A stretch of DNA of 64,000 bases from Nakamurella lactea DSM 19367 (GCF_000426645.1 NZ_AUFT01000011.1:149334-213333); one strand, 5' to 3'. Positions 16,729 through 25,224 are shown, numbered from the stretch's first letter. Translations and numbers: made by a program. The notes: generated by a model from the letters alone, not told the origin.

Positions 16729-16758
16729 ACTGTAAGCAGAGCGTCGATCGAACGTCAA
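16729..16758 (-). promoter_or_regulatory. Likely promoter of the rhamnose operon
   Basis: On the minus strand TTGACG (16753-16758) and TACAGT (16729-16734) are separated by 18 nt; TTACAG with 17 nt is an alternative reading. Transcription would begin about 60 nt before the regulator's GTG. The site lies in the 304-bp divergent gap 16663-16966; apart from this promoter, the operator next to it and the ribosome site of the metallopeptidase gene, I see nothing else in that gap. Confidence 0.65.
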
Positions 16759-16760
16759 TC

Positions 16761-16780
16761 CAACGAAATCAAACGAAACC
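16761..16780 (-). promoter_or_regulatory. Candidate DeoR operator (tandem TTTCGTT)
   Basis: Two direct repeats, CAACGAAAT and AAACGAAAC on the plus strand (TTTCGTT on the minus strand, 10-bp period), lie 2 bp upstream of the -35 box. TTTCGTTT-like words are typical of DeoR-family operators. The stretch is AT-rich for this genome. Binding is inferred. Confidence 0.55.
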
Positions 16781-16966
16781 AATTCGGTTACGAAGCACTC
16801 CCTACCCGTTTGCGTTGGAACCGGCACTGCGTCCGTTCGGGGCAACGCGCCGGCCGTCGATAGGCCGAACGGGAGCCGAAGCCGCACGACGGCACTACAG
16901 TGATTGGCGCATCCGCTGGTCCGGGTCGGACTCCAGCGGCACCGGCCACCGAGGAGCTCAACAACG

Positions 16967-17941
16967 ATGGTGAAGTTCAACGAAGGTGCTTCGCTGAACA
17001 CCGGCCAGATCTCCGACCAACGCGGCAGCAGCGGCGGTGGCGGGGGCGGTCTCGGCGGTGGTGGCCTCGGCGGCATCCCGATCGGCAAGGCCGGCGGCGG
17101 CATCGGCCTGGTCGTCGCGATCGTGCTGATCGCCATCCAGCTGTTCGGCGGCAAGTTCGGCGGCGGCTCCGACACCGGCAGCGCGAGCGGTGGCAGCAGT
17201 CTGCTGCAGCAGGCGGCCGCCACCGGCGACAACGTCGACGCCTCGGCCCTGGCCTCCGAGTGCAGAACCGGCGCCGACGCCAACGCCAAGGACGACTGCC
17301 GGGTGGTCGGGTTCGTCAATTCGATCCAGGACTACTGGGCCAACCAGTTCAAGTCCACCGGCAAGACCTACCCGGAAGCGACGACGGTCTTCTACAGCCA
17401 GGCGGTTTCGACCGGTTGCGGCCAGGGCAGCTCCGGGATGGGCCCGTTCTACTGCCCGGCCGACAACCAGGTGTACATCGACCTGTCGTTCTGGCAGGAC
17501 CTGAAGACACAGTTCGGCACCAACGGTGGCGTTTTCGCCGAGGGTTACGTGCTGGCCCACGAATACGGCCACCACATCCAGGCCCTGCTGGGCACCTCCG
17601 ACCGGGTCGGCTCGGACAGCGGTCCGACCTCGGGATCGGTCCGACTGGAGCTGCAGGCCGACTGCTATGCGGGCGTGTGGGCGAAGAACGCCACCTCCAC
17701 CCCTGGCGCGGACGGCCAGATCCTGATCAGCGACATCACCGACCAGGACATCTCCGACGCCCTGGACACCGCTTCCAAGATCGGCGACGACTACATCCAG
17801 ACCCACCTGGGCAGCGGCCGGTCGGACCCGTCGCAGTACACCCACGGCACCTCGGCGCAACGCGAGAAGTGGTTCCGACAGGGCTTTTCGACCGGCGACC
17901 CGGCCCAGTGCGACACCTTCGGCGCCAAAGACCTGGGCTGA
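16967..17941 (+). CDS. YpfJ-type neutral zinc metallopeptidase
   Basis: This 324-residue protein belongs to the putative neutral zinc metallopeptidase family (PF04228). The order is a cytoplasmic N-terminus of about 25 residues, a Gly-rich stretch, one membrane helix near 45-60 (IGLVVAIVLIAIQLFG), then an extracellular protease domain. The zinc motif HEYGHHIQ is intact, and the downstream RLELQADCYAGVWA supplies the third-ligand region. Paired Cys residues (STGCG...FYCP) may form a disulfide. GAGGAG lies 10 nt before the ATG. It is divergent from the rhamnose operon and convergent with the diguanylate cyclase gene. The physiological substrate of this family is unknown. Confidence 0.88.
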   Translation: MVKFNEGASLNTGQISDQRGSSGGGGGGLGGGGLGGIPIGKAGGGIGLVVAIVLIAIQLFGGKFGGGSDTGSASGGSSLLQQAAATGDNVDASALASECRTGADANAKDDCRVVGFVNSIQDYWANQFKSTGKTYPEATTVFYSQAVSTGCGQGSSGMGPFYCPADNQVYIDLSFWQDLKTQFGTNGGVFAEGYVLAHEYGHHIQALLGTSDRVGSDSGPTSGSVRLELQADCYAGVWAKNATSTPGADGQILISDITDQDISDALDTASKIGDDYIQTHLGSGRSDPSQYTHGTSAQREKWFRQGFSTGDPAQCDTFGAKDLG

Positions 17942-17981
17942 CGCACCGCGATCAACCGGTTCGCGCGCGACCACCCGGCTG

Positions 17982-19490
17982 CTACCGGGCGCCGCGTGGC
18001 TCCTTGTTTCGGTACATCAGCGCATCGGCCTGGTCGAGCAGCAGCCGAGTGTCCTGCTCCGGCGACGCTGTCCGTACACCAATGCTGGCCGACAGCCGCT
18101 GCCCAGGGGCAATGTCGTCGATATTCAATGTCGTTGCTACAGAACGTATCTGCTCGGTCCATCGATCGGACGGGTCCAGCCCCGTGGCGTGGACGACGAC
18201 GAACTCGTCGCCGCCGTAACGGATGACGGTGGCCCCCGGCTCCAGCGTCGCGGTCAGGGCATCAGCGAGCCTGACCAGCACGGCGTCCCCGACGACATGG
18301 CCGTAGGAGTCGTTGATCAGCTTGAAATTGTCCAGATCCAACAGTGCGATCGCCGCCGGCCCCCTCGGGTGCTCGGCGAACCAGGCGGCCAGTGCCCGGC
18401 GATTCCCCAAGCCGGTGAGTGGATCGCGATGGGCACGTTCACGCAGGTCCCTGAGCGCCTGTCGGCGCAGTTCGTGCTCGAGCTGGGCGGCGAACGCGTC
18501 GGCACGTTCCTGGCGCAGCCGCAGTAGTTCGCCGGACGTCGCGGCCAGATACCCATCGGCAGCAGCGGCGCCGGCCACACCGAGCGCACGCTGCGTGCGA
18601 TGCACAGCGAACAGGACGTCGGTCACCGTCTCGGCGTAGATCCGCGGATCCTCGATCAGCTCCAGCGCGCGCCGCCCGGCCTTTTCCGACTCGTCCAACC
18701 TGCCGAGGCTGCGCAGCGCGGTCACCAACGTCGCAAGACTGACCGCGGTGGTGTTGGCCAGCCCGGTGTCGACTCCGTCGTCGATCAACGCCCGCAAAGG
18801 CTCGACTCCCGCAGCCGGATCCAGTTGGGCGGCCGTCTCTTTGCGCATCTTGTCGACCAGCGCCCCCCAGGTCCGCGGCCCGCGCTCGATCAGCTCGGCA
18901 GCTGTTTGCAGGCCGGCGGCCGCGGCCAGCAGGTGTTCGCGCTGTTGCGGTCCAGGCCGGTCGGACGGATCGACGCGATGCAACCAACGGGCCCATCGCA
19001 AGTGCAGGTTGCTCCTGTTGATGGTGTCGGCGATCCGGTTCGCCTCGTCGGTACCGACGCCGGACATGTGCAGCAGAGCCTGCTCGAACAACTCCAGCTC
19101 GGCGTAGCTGCCGGCCAGGCTCCGGCGGATCCGGCCGGCAAACGGGTCGGAGTCCCCGATCCGGTGCAACACCAGTTCGGCCTGCAGTAGGTCGTCGGTG
19201 GCCCCCCCGACCTCGCCGAGCTCGATCCAGGAGCCGGCCCGTACCGACAAGCCGTAGCCGAGCCAACCCGGCGCCCGCAGTTCCCGAGCCAGTTCCGCGG
19301 CCAGGCCGCAGGTCTGGACGCTGCCACGGAACTCGCCCGCGTAGTACTCGACCGCTCCGAGGGTGATCAGGATCGGCAGCCGCTGCGCCGCCGCGCTGGT
19401 CCTGGCGACTTCCGCCCGCAGCTCCTGGCGGACGGCTTCGTGCTCGCCGCGTTGCGCGCGGGTCAGCGCGTCCTCGAGATCGACGCTCAC
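17982..19490 (-). CDS. Diguanylate cyclase, soluble, helical N-terminal sensor region
   Basis: This 502-residue protein should make cyclic di-GMP from two GTP. The C-terminal GGDEF domain (about 340-500) is complete: DLDNFKLINDSYGHVVGD, then RYGGDEF with GGDEF at 426-430. There is no RxxD inhibitory site five residues before GGDEF, so product inhibition by that route looks absent. Residues 1-330 are Ala/Leu/Glu-rich helices resembling TPR repeats (ALTRAQRGEHEAVRQEL, AAELARELRAPGWLGYG), with no membrane segment. It starts with GTG and overlaps the paralogous cyclase gene upstream by 4 bp, so the two form an operon. Confidence 0.85.
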   Translation of the reverse strand: MSVDLEDALTRAQRGEHEAVRQELRAEVARTSAAAQRLPILITLGAVEYYAGEFRGSVQTCGLAAELARELRAPGWLGYGLSVRAGSWIELGEVGGATDDLLQAELVLHRIGDSDPFAGRIRRSLAGSYAELELFEQALLHMSGVGTDEANRIADTINRSNLHLRWARWLHRVDPSDRPGPQQREHLLAAAAGLQTAAELIERGPRTWGALVDKMRKETAAQLDPAAGVEPLRALIDDGVDTGLANTTAVSLATLVTALRSLGRLDESEKAGRRALELIEDPRIYAETVTDVLFAVHRTQRALGVAGAAAADGYLAATSGELLRLRQERADAFAAQLEHELRRQALRDLRERAHRDPLTGLGNRRALAAWFAEHPRGPAAIALLDLDNFKLINDSYGHVVGDAVLVRLADALTATLEPGATVIRYGGDEFVVVHATGLDPSDRWTEQIRSVATTLNIDDIAPGQRLSASIGVRTASPEQDTRLLLDQADALMYRNKEPRGAR

Positions 19491-20863
19491 CGACTCCGCC
19501 GGCGTTTCGCCTCGAGCAGCCGGCGATCCGCCTCGGCGAGCAGGCCACCGGTAGGACCTCCCAGCCTGCCGACGGCCCAGCCGATTTCGCAGCCTGGCAG
19601 CGGTCCGCCGAGCAGATCGCCGAGATCGAGTTCGCTGAGTGCCCGCCGGATGGCCAGCACCGTCGTCGCAACCCGGTGATCATCCCTGTCGTTGGCCACC
19701 ACGAACTCGTCACCGCCGAAGCGGCAGACCAGACTGTCCGATGCGGCGATCGCAAGGGCGTTGGCCACCCGGACCAACACCTGGTCCCCGACCGGGTGCC
19801 CGAAGGTGTCGTTGACCGTCTTGAAGGCGGTGAGGTCGACCATCACGATGGACATCGGCCCGGCCGGCCGCTGGGCCAGCCAGCTGCTCAACGTCTCGCG
19901 ATTTGCCAGCGAGGTGAGCGGGTCGACGGCGGCCAGCCGCTCGGCAGCCTCCCGTTGCGCGTCGAGCAGCGCGGAGTCGCGGCGCAGGCCGGCAGCATCC
20001 ATGGCATGCGATCGCTCCAGCCACAACCGGCGGGCCGCCGCGGTCACCAACGGGTCGGCAACCACCGCGCCCGGTGACGCCGCGGCCAGTTCGGCACAGT
20101 GCAGCGCGTAGTGCCCGGAACGCGCAGTTGTCCGGTCCTCAGGGGTCTGGCCGGCAAGCTCGATCGCCCGACGACCGTGCCACAGCGCCTCCGGCAACCG
20201 ACCGAGCCGGACCATGGCGCGGCACCGCGCTGCGTAGCCGCGGACCCGGGCCCCCGGCAGCAGACCGGCTTCCGGATGGTCCGAAATCGTGTCGACCGCT
20301 GCGGGGTCGGCCGCGATTCGGCACTCATCCATCAGTGCTGCGACCAATGGTGGGTCGTCCTGGCGATCCCGCATCGTCGTCAGGTGGAGCTCCGCCCGCC
20401 GCCGATGCGCGGCGGCCGCATCGCGCGAGGACCGATCCCCGCGACGGCCGGACCAACCGTCAGCCCCCGCGACCTGGTCCAGCTCGTCGGCCCAGATCAG
20501 GTGCAGTTCGGCGAGCTCGTGGCGGTGCCCGATCGGGGCTCGTTGCAGGTGTGGAACGGCCAGCTCGTACATGCGCAGGTGCCGGTAGGACCGGGCCAGC
20601 GTGCGGCGGACCCTCCAGCCCACCGGCGCCACCCGGACAGCGCGCTCGGCGTCGATCAGCCGGTCGACGGCGACGGCGCTGTGGCCGTGTACCGCCGCAC
20701 GCAGAGCCAGGTCTGCCAGACGTCCGGCGTCGCCACCAGCGTGACCGGCTGCGTCACCGGCTGCCTCACCGGCTGCGTCGCCATCGGCGGCGCCGACCAC
20801 ATCGCCGACAGCGGCGCTCACGGTCGTCGAAGACCCGATCGCCACAGCAGCTGGGTGCGTCAC
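19487..20863 (-). CDS. Diguanylate cyclase paralog, soluble, helical N-terminus
   Basis: This 458-residue protein is a second diguanylate cyclase and the first gene of a two-gene operon. The GGDEF domain covers about 290-455, with VDLTAFKTVNDTFGHPVGD and RFGGDEFVVAN intact and no RxxD I-site before it. The first 45 residues are low-complexity (GEAAGDAAGHAGGDAG), followed by about 240 residues of TPR-like helices without membrane segments. The start GTG 20863 is uncertain because no ribosome site is clear and the low-complexity tail could be partly untranslated. The signal sensed is unknown. Confidence 0.83.
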   Translation of the reverse strand: MTHPAAVAIGSSTTVSAAVGDVVGAADGDAAGEAAGDAAGHAGGDAGRLADLALRAAVHGHSAVAVDRLIDAERAVRVAPVGWRVRRTLARSYRHLRMYELAVPHLQRAPIGHRHELAELHLIWADELDQVAGADGWSGRRGDRSSRDAAAAHRRRAELHLTTMRDRQDDPPLVAALMDECRIAADPAAVDTISDHPEAGLLPGARVRGYAARCRAMVRLGRLPEALWHGRRAIELAGQTPEDRTTARSGHYALHCAELAAASPGAVVADPLVTAAARRLWLERSHAMDAAGLRRDSALLDAQREAAERLAAVDPLTSLANRETLSSWLAQRPAGPMSIVMVDLTAFKTVNDTFGHPVGDQVLVRVANALAIAASDSLVCRFGGDEFVVANDRDDHRVATTVLAIRRALSELDLGDLLGGPLPGCEIGWAVGRLGGPTGGLLAEADRRLLEAKRRRSR

Positions 20864-20984
20864 GTCCGTATGACGACTAAGTCATCGCTCGCGCACGCGA
20901 TCAGGCGTCGAATCACCCAAATGGCGTAACTCGCTCCCACTGATTGGGAACGAGGCGGACGCGCCGTGCGGCATCGCCACGGTC

Positions 20985-21890
20985 TCAGGCGGTCTCCGAC
21001 GGCGTGCTGCGGTCGGTGGACAACGCGATCGCGATGCACACCAGGGCCATCCCGACGATCTCCCACGGGCTCGGAAGCTGGTGCAGCACAACCGCTCCGA
21101 CGATCGCGGCGGCCAGCGGCAGTAGGGCGAGCAGAATGGCGAACTGGGCCGCCGTCACCCGCCGCAGCACCACCTGTTCGATCGCGTAGGGCAGCACGGA
21201 GCTGAACAGCGCGACGCCGGCGAGCAGCAACAGCGCACGCACGTCGGTGACCACCGCGACGAACGAGCCGACGCCGAACGGGACGAAGACCAACGCACCG
21301 GCCGTCATTCCGACGGCGAGCGAGCCGATGCCATCGCGGCGGGTGGCGATCCGCCGGCCGAGCAGGATGTAGCCGGCCCAACAGGCTCCGGAGACCACGA
21401 TGGCTACCAGCCCGACGACGATCGAGGTCGACCAACCACCGATCGACAGCGTGCTCGCCGCCAGCAGCACCACCCCGGCCGCGGCCAGCACGATCCCCCA
21501 GCGCTCCCGCCGGCCACGGCCGGTGATCGCGGCCACGGCGACCGGACCGAGGAACTCGATGGAGACCGCGATGCCCAGCGGTAGGTGGTCGATGGCCAGG
21601 TAGAACGCCAGGTTCATCGCGGCCAACACGATGCCGAACAACGCCGAGGCCCCGAGTTCCCGGGCTGTCCAGCGTGAGCGCCACGGCCGGCGCCAGAGCA
21701 ACAGGAACACGGCCGACAGCGCGATCCGCCACCACGACACCCCGAGCGCCGGAAGGGTGGCGAACAGCCCGACGGCCAGCGCCGCACCGTAATACTGGCT
21801 GAAACCCGAGACCACGAACAAGGCAGCGGGCGGTGCCCGGTCGATTCCCCGACGCCGGAGCGGACCGGCGCTGCCGGCGACGGAGGTCAT
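20985..21890 (-). CDS. EamA/RhtA-type drug/metabolite exporter
   Basis: This is a 301-residue membrane protein of the drug/metabolite transporter superfamily, with about ten hydrophobic segments arranged as two EamA halves. Family words such as GVSWWRIALSAVFLLLWRRP, AIDHLPLGIAVSIEFLGPVAVA and LPYAIEQVVLRRVTAAQFAIL match RhtA-like exporters of threonine, homoserine or nucleotide-like metabolites. I chose ATG 21890; longer open sequence upstream would overlap the divergent oxidoreductase promoter. A 121-bp gap separates its stop from the cyclase gene, and I see no terminator there, only a short ATGAC/GTCAT inverted repeat at 20870-20885. Confidence 0.85.
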   Translation of the reverse strand: MTSVAGSAGPLRRRGIDRAPPAALFVVSGFSQYYGAALAVGLFATLPALGVSWWRIALSAVFLLLWRRPWRSRWTARELGASALFGIVLAAMNLAFYLAIDHLPLGIAVSIEFLGPVAVAAITGRGRRERWGIVLAAAGVVLLAASTLSIGGWSTSIVVGLVAIVVSGACWAGYILLGRRIATRRDGIGSLAVGMTAGALVFVPFGVGSFVAVVTDVRALLLLAGVALFSSVLPYAIEQVVLRRVTAAQFAILLALLPLAAAIVGAVVLHQLPSPWEIVGMALVCIAIALSTDRSTPSETA

Positions 21891-21960
21891 GACGACAGCC
21901 TGCCAGCAACGACGACGTCGCCCGCAGCCGTGTCGGGCCGGTGCGCTTAAGGTGGCCATC

Positions 21961-23007
21961 ATGTGGGCAGTGACGGTGCAGGACTCCGGACCGAGTAACG
22001 GCGCGACGCCGCCGGTGCTCGGCTGGGCACAGGTCCCCGACCCGACGCCCGGTCCGGGCGAGGTGCTGATCGCCGTCACCGCGAGCGCCGTCAATCGCGC
22101 CGACGTGCTGCAGGCAGCGGGAAACTACGCGCCGCCGCCGGGTGCCAGCCAGATCCTCGGGCTGGAATGCTCCGGCCGGATCGCCGCGGTCGGCGACGGC
22201 GTCGACGGCTGGTCCGTCGGCGACCAGTGCTGTGCCCTGCTGGCCGGGGGTGGTTACGCCGAACTGGTGGCGGTACCGGTGCAGCAACTGCTGCCGGTGC
22301 CGGACGGCGTCGACCTGGTGTCCGCCGCCGCACTGCCCGAGGCGGCCTGCACGGTGTGGTCGAACCTGGTGATGGCCGCCGGGTTGTCGGCAGGTCAGAC
22401 CCTGCTGGTGCACGGCGGCGGCTCCGGCATCGGCACCATGGCGATCCAGGTGGGGAAGGCGCTCGGGGCCGGGGTTGCCGTCACCGCCGGGCGCGCCGAG
22501 ACCCTGACCGCGTGCGCCGAGCTGGGTGCCGACCTGCTCATCAACCATCGGACCGACGACTTCGTCGAGCGAATCGCGGACGCCGGCGGCGCCGACGTGA
22601 TCCTGGACGTCATGGGGGCGAAGTACCTGTCGCGCAACATTTCCGCCCTCGCGGTGGGCGGTCGCCTGGTCGTCGTCGGAATGCAGGGCGGAACCACCGG
22701 CGAACTGAACATCCAGGCGTTGATGCGCAAGCAGGGCTCGGTGATCTCCACCGCTCTGCGGTTCCGGCCGCTGACCGGAACCGGTTCCAAACAGGCCGTG
22801 GTGCAACAGGTCCGGGACCGGCTCTGGCCGCCGGTCGCAGCCGGGACGGTCCGCCCGGTCATCGACACTGTGCTGCCGATGACGCAGGCCGGCCAGGCCC
22901 ACCGGCGGTTGGTTGCCGGCGGCCACTTCGGCAAGATGGTGCTGCAGGTCCCGACGCACGACGGTATCGACGACAACCAGCGAACATCGGAAGGCACTGA
23001 TCGATGA
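21961..23007 (+). CDS. NAD(P)H:quinone oxidoreductase, zinc-free MDR family
   Basis: This 348-residue medium-chain dehydrogenase/reductase resembles the PIG3/quinone-oxidoreductase group. The GroES-like N-terminal half contains SAVNRADVLQAAGNYAPPPG. The Rossmann half has the nucleotide motif HGGGSGIGTMAIQVGKALG and DVILDVMGAKYL. The catalytic and structural zinc ligands of alcohol dehydrogenases are absent. It would reduce quinones or enones with NADPH in the cytoplasm. The ATG lies 7 nt after a TAAGGT hexamer, suggesting a leaderless transcript. It overlaps bpa by 4 bp. Confidence 0.88.
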   Translation: MWAVTVQDSGPSNGATPPVLGWAQVPDPTPGPGEVLIAVTASAVNRADVLQAAGNYAPPPGASQILGLECSGRIAAVGDGVDGWSVGDQCCALLAGGGYAELVAVPVQQLLPVPDGVDLVSAAALPEAACTVWSNLVMAAGLSAGQTLLVHGGGSGIGTMAIQVGKALGAGVAVTAGRAETLTACAELGADLLINHRTDDFVERIADAGGADVILDVMGAKYLSRNISALAVGGRLVVVGMQGGTTGELNIQALMRKQGSVISTALRFRPLTGTGSKQAVVQQVRDRLWPPVAAGTVRPVIDTVLPMTQAGQAHRRLVAGGHFGKMVLQVPTHDGIDDNQRTSEGTDR

Positions 23008-23579
23008 CGAATCCCGACAACAGGGAGAACCCCGGCAGCACCGAGCAGCGGCGAGTGGTGGTGATCGGGCCGGACGGGCAGCCGGTAGGGATGGCCGATG
23101 TCCCGGCACACACTGTCACCGGGGTCGACGACCAGGCCGAAGGCGCCGGCGGCCCGGCCGAGATGATCGGCGAACCCGCCAAGGTGATGCGGATCGGCAC
23201 AATGATCAAGCAGCTGCTGGAGGAGGTGCGGGCGGCGCCGTTGGACGAGGCCAGTCGGGTGCGGCTCAAGGAGATCCATGCCGCGTCGATCAAGGAGCTG
23301 GAGGAGGGGCTGACGCCGGAGCTGCGTGATGAGCTGGAGCGCCTCTCGCTGCCGTTCACCGAGGATTCGGTGCCCTCCGATGCCGAACTCCGGATCGCCC
23401 AGGCGCAGCTGGTGGGCTGGCTGGAGGGCGTTTTCCATGGCCTGCAGACGGCCATCTTCGCCCAGCAGATGGCCGCCCGCAGCCAGCTCGAGCAGATCCG
23501 TCGCGGCATGCTGCCGCCCGGCCAGTCGGCGCACCCCCAGGAGCCGGGCGTCGCCGGCGGCACCGGCCAGTACCTGTAG
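23004..23579 (+). CDS. bpa: Bacterial proteasome activator Bpa/PafE
   Basis: This 191-residue protein is the ATP-independent activator of the actinobacterial 20S proteasome (mycobacterial Rv3780 family, PF10759). The core helices (about 65-170) contain VMRIGTMIKQLLEEVR, LKEIHAASIKELEEGL and GWLEGVFHGLQTAIFAQQMAARS. The extreme C-terminus GQYL is the HbYX-like motif that docks in proteasome pockets and opens the gate. Bpa forms a 12-subunit ring and feeds unfolded proteins to the core. It is coupled to the quinone oxidoreductase gene by a 4-bp overlap. The proteasome core genes are not in this window. Confidence 0.95.
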   Translation: MTNPDNRENPGSTEQRRVVVIGPDGQPVGMADVPAHTVTGVDDQAEGAGGPAEMIGEPAKVMRIGTMIKQLLEEVRAAPLDEASRVRLKEIHAASIKELEEGLTPELRDELERLSLPFTEDSVPSDAELRIAQAQLVGWLEGVFHGLQTAIFAQQMAARSQLEQIRRGMLPPGQSAHPQEPGVAGGTGQYL

Positions 23580-23713
23580 CCCGGCGCTTATCACTCCCCA
23601 CCGACTTCGTCGTCGGGGCCCGCCTGCTGCCGCTTACCGAGTAGTTGACTTTCGTCACTCCAGCCCCAGACTTGAGGACTTCGCAAGCGCATCCGACGTT
23701 GATAAGCGCCGGG
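23580..23713. repeat. 134-bp inverted-repeat element between convergent genes
   Basis: The perfect 13-bp arms CCCGGCGCTTATC (23580-23592) and GATAAGCGCCGGG (23701-23713) enclose 108 bp. Inside is a small CCGAC-TTCGTC-GTCGG hairpin. The element occupies nearly the whole gap between bpa and the HAD gene. It may be a bidirectional terminator or a MITE-like insertion. Confidence 0.6.
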
Positions 23714-23723
23714 GCTGGGGGCT

Positions 23724-24518
23724 TCAGAACCAGCGCTCGAGTACCTGGGCGACGCCGTCGGAGTCGTTGTCCGGCGCGGTGTCGGACGCCGCGGCCAGGG
23801 CGATCGGGTGCGCGCCGGACATGGCGAACGAGCGGCCGGCCCAGCGCAGCATCTCGGCATCGTTGGGCATGTCGCCGAAGGCGACCGCTTCGGCCGGCTC
23901 GACGCCGAACCGTTCGGCCAATCGGTGCAGCGCCGCGCCCTTGTTCACCCCGGCGGCTGCCACCTCGATCAGCCCGGCGTTGGTCGAGTAGGTGACCGAC
24001 ACCCGGTCCGGTGCCACCTGTTTGGCCGCGGCCGCCAGCACCGACGAGTCATTTCCCTGACGCAGCAACATCTTCACTGCCGGCTCGGACAACAGCTCGG
24101 AGCGCGGCAGTACCCGGAAGTCGCCGTCGTCCCAAGGATGGTCGTACTCCTGCTCGGACCAGGCGTCGTTCTGGGTGAACCCGAGCCGTTCGACCGCCAG
24201 CGCGAAGTTCGGGATGTGCTCGGTGTACTCCTCGACGAAGTCGTGCATCGTCTGCGGGGTGAGCGGCGAGACGTCGAGCATCTCCTCGGCCGCGACGTCG
24301 AACACCACCGCGCCGTTCATGCAGATCGCGGTGCCCTCGAAGCCGACGTCCAACACGGGGTTCAGCCACCAGACCGGCCGACCGGTGGCCACCACCACCA
24401 GCGCGCCCGCCTCACGGGCCCGGCGCAGTGCGGCGGCGTTACGATCGGAGACCCGGCCGGCCTCGTTCAGCAGTGTGCCGTCCAGGTCGGTGACGATCAT
24501 GCGGGGAGCGTTACTCAC
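23724..24518 (-). CDS. HAD-superfamily phosphatase, Cof/YbiV type
   Basis: This 264-residue HAD hydrolase has a type IIB cap. The nucleophile and acid are the aspartates of IVTDLDGTLLNE (D11, D13); VVVATGR is motif 2, and FGDMPNDAEML is the Mg-binding motif 4 typical of Cof-type phosphatases. A lysine for motif 3 lies in NKGAALHRLAERFG. Such enzymes dephosphorylate sugar phosphates, flavin or pyridoxal phosphates; the substrate is unknown. I chose GTG 24518, with GAGACT 6 nt upstream and a GGGGA sequence as an alternative ribosome site. It is followed by the 134-bp inverted-repeat element. Confidence 0.87.
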   Translation of the reverse strand: MSNAPRMIVTDLDGTLLNEAGRVSDRNAAALRRAREAGALVVVATGRPVWWLNPVLDVGFEGTAICMNGAVVFDVAAEEMLDVSPLTPQTMHDFVEEYTEHIPNFALAVERLGFTQNDAWSEQEYDHPWDDGDFRVLPRSELLSEPAVKMLLRQGNDSSVLAAAAKQVAPDRVSVTYSTNAGLIEVAAAGVNKGAALHRLAERFGVEPAEAVAFGDMPNDAEMLRWAGRSFAMSGAHPIALAAASDTAPDNDSDGVAQVLERWF

Positions 24519-24594
24519 GTCCCCAGTCTCCCAGGTCGGCCGAGTCGCCTCGACCCTGCGCCCCGGCCCCGCCTCGACCGGCAGCACGGCGTGC

Positions 24595-25086
24595 TCAGTA
24601 CGGGGTGCGGTCGTCCTTGTCGGTCCAAGAACTGAAGACCTCGGCCGCCCCGGCTACCGGCAGCTGCCGGAACACCATCGATCTGGCGGCCGGATCCAGG
24701 CCGATCTCGTCATAGATCATCGAGTCGTCGAAGCCGCCGGCCGCCGCATCGTCCCTGGTAGCGGCGAAATACACCGCGGCCGGCCGGGCCCAGTACATCG
24801 CGCCAAGACACATCGGGCAGGGCTCGCAGGAGGAGTAGACGATCGCGTCGGTCAACTGGAAGCTGCCGATCGCCGCGCAGGCTGCCCGGATCGCGGTGAC
24901 CTCGGCGTGGGCGGTGGGATCGTTGGTGGCCAGCACCCGGTTCCAGCCCTCGGCGAGTACCTGGCCGCCGCGCACCACCAGCGCGCCGAACGGCCCGCCG
25001 TCGCCGCTGCGCATGCCGTGGTCGGCGAGCTCGACGGCCCGCTGCAGGTAGCGCAAGTGCTGTTCGCGCTGGTCACCGGTGCTCAC
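24595..25086 (-). CDS. Guanine deaminase-like nucleoside deaminase
   Basis: This 163-residue zinc enzyme of the cytidine/deoxycytidylate deaminase fold carries the metal motifs TAHAEV (His ligand, catalytic Glu) and SCEPCPMCLGA (two Cys ligands). The run AAAGGFDDSMIYDEIG is characteristic of bacterial guanine deaminase (GuaD), which converts guanine to xanthine in purine salvage, rather than of the tRNA adenosine deaminase TadA. The length also fits GuaD. The start GTG 25086 follows TAGTCT by 7 nt. It lies 76 bp upstream of the HAD gene in the same direction and just after a REP-like palindrome. Confidence 0.82.
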   Translation of the reverse strand: MSTGDQREQHLRYLQRAVELADHGMRSGDGGPFGALVVRGGQVLAEGWNRVLATNDPTAHAEVTAIRAACAAIGSFQLTDAIVYSSCEPCPMCLGAMYWARPAAVYFAATRDDAAAGGFDDSMIYDEIGLDPAARSMVFRQLPVAGAAEVFSSWTDKDDRTPY

Positions 25087-25135
25087 CTGGCTCAGACTAG
25101 TCCGAAGCGGCGAGCCACACCCGCCAGGGCCGATC

Positions 25136-25211
25136 GACGAAAACTCGACGCCAGTCGAGCGAAAACCGCGATTCCGGGCCGGATCGGGCCAACTGGCGAC
25201 GGGTTCTCAGG
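25136..25211. repeat. REP/MITE-like palindrome, copy B
   Basis: Imperfect arms at 25136-25157 and 25192-25211 match those of copy A; the right arm contains ACTGGCGACGGGTTCTCAGG. The element fills most of the 138-bp gap between serS and the guanine deaminase gene, which run in the same direction. Confidence 0.7.
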
Positions 25212-25224
25212 GAAGCCGAACTGC

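Noticed and set aside
16663..17319. Long N-terminal extension of the DeoR regulator
   Set aside because: The extra residues are translated antisense to the metallopeptidase gene and through the operon promoter; GGAGGT before GTG 16662 sets the start.
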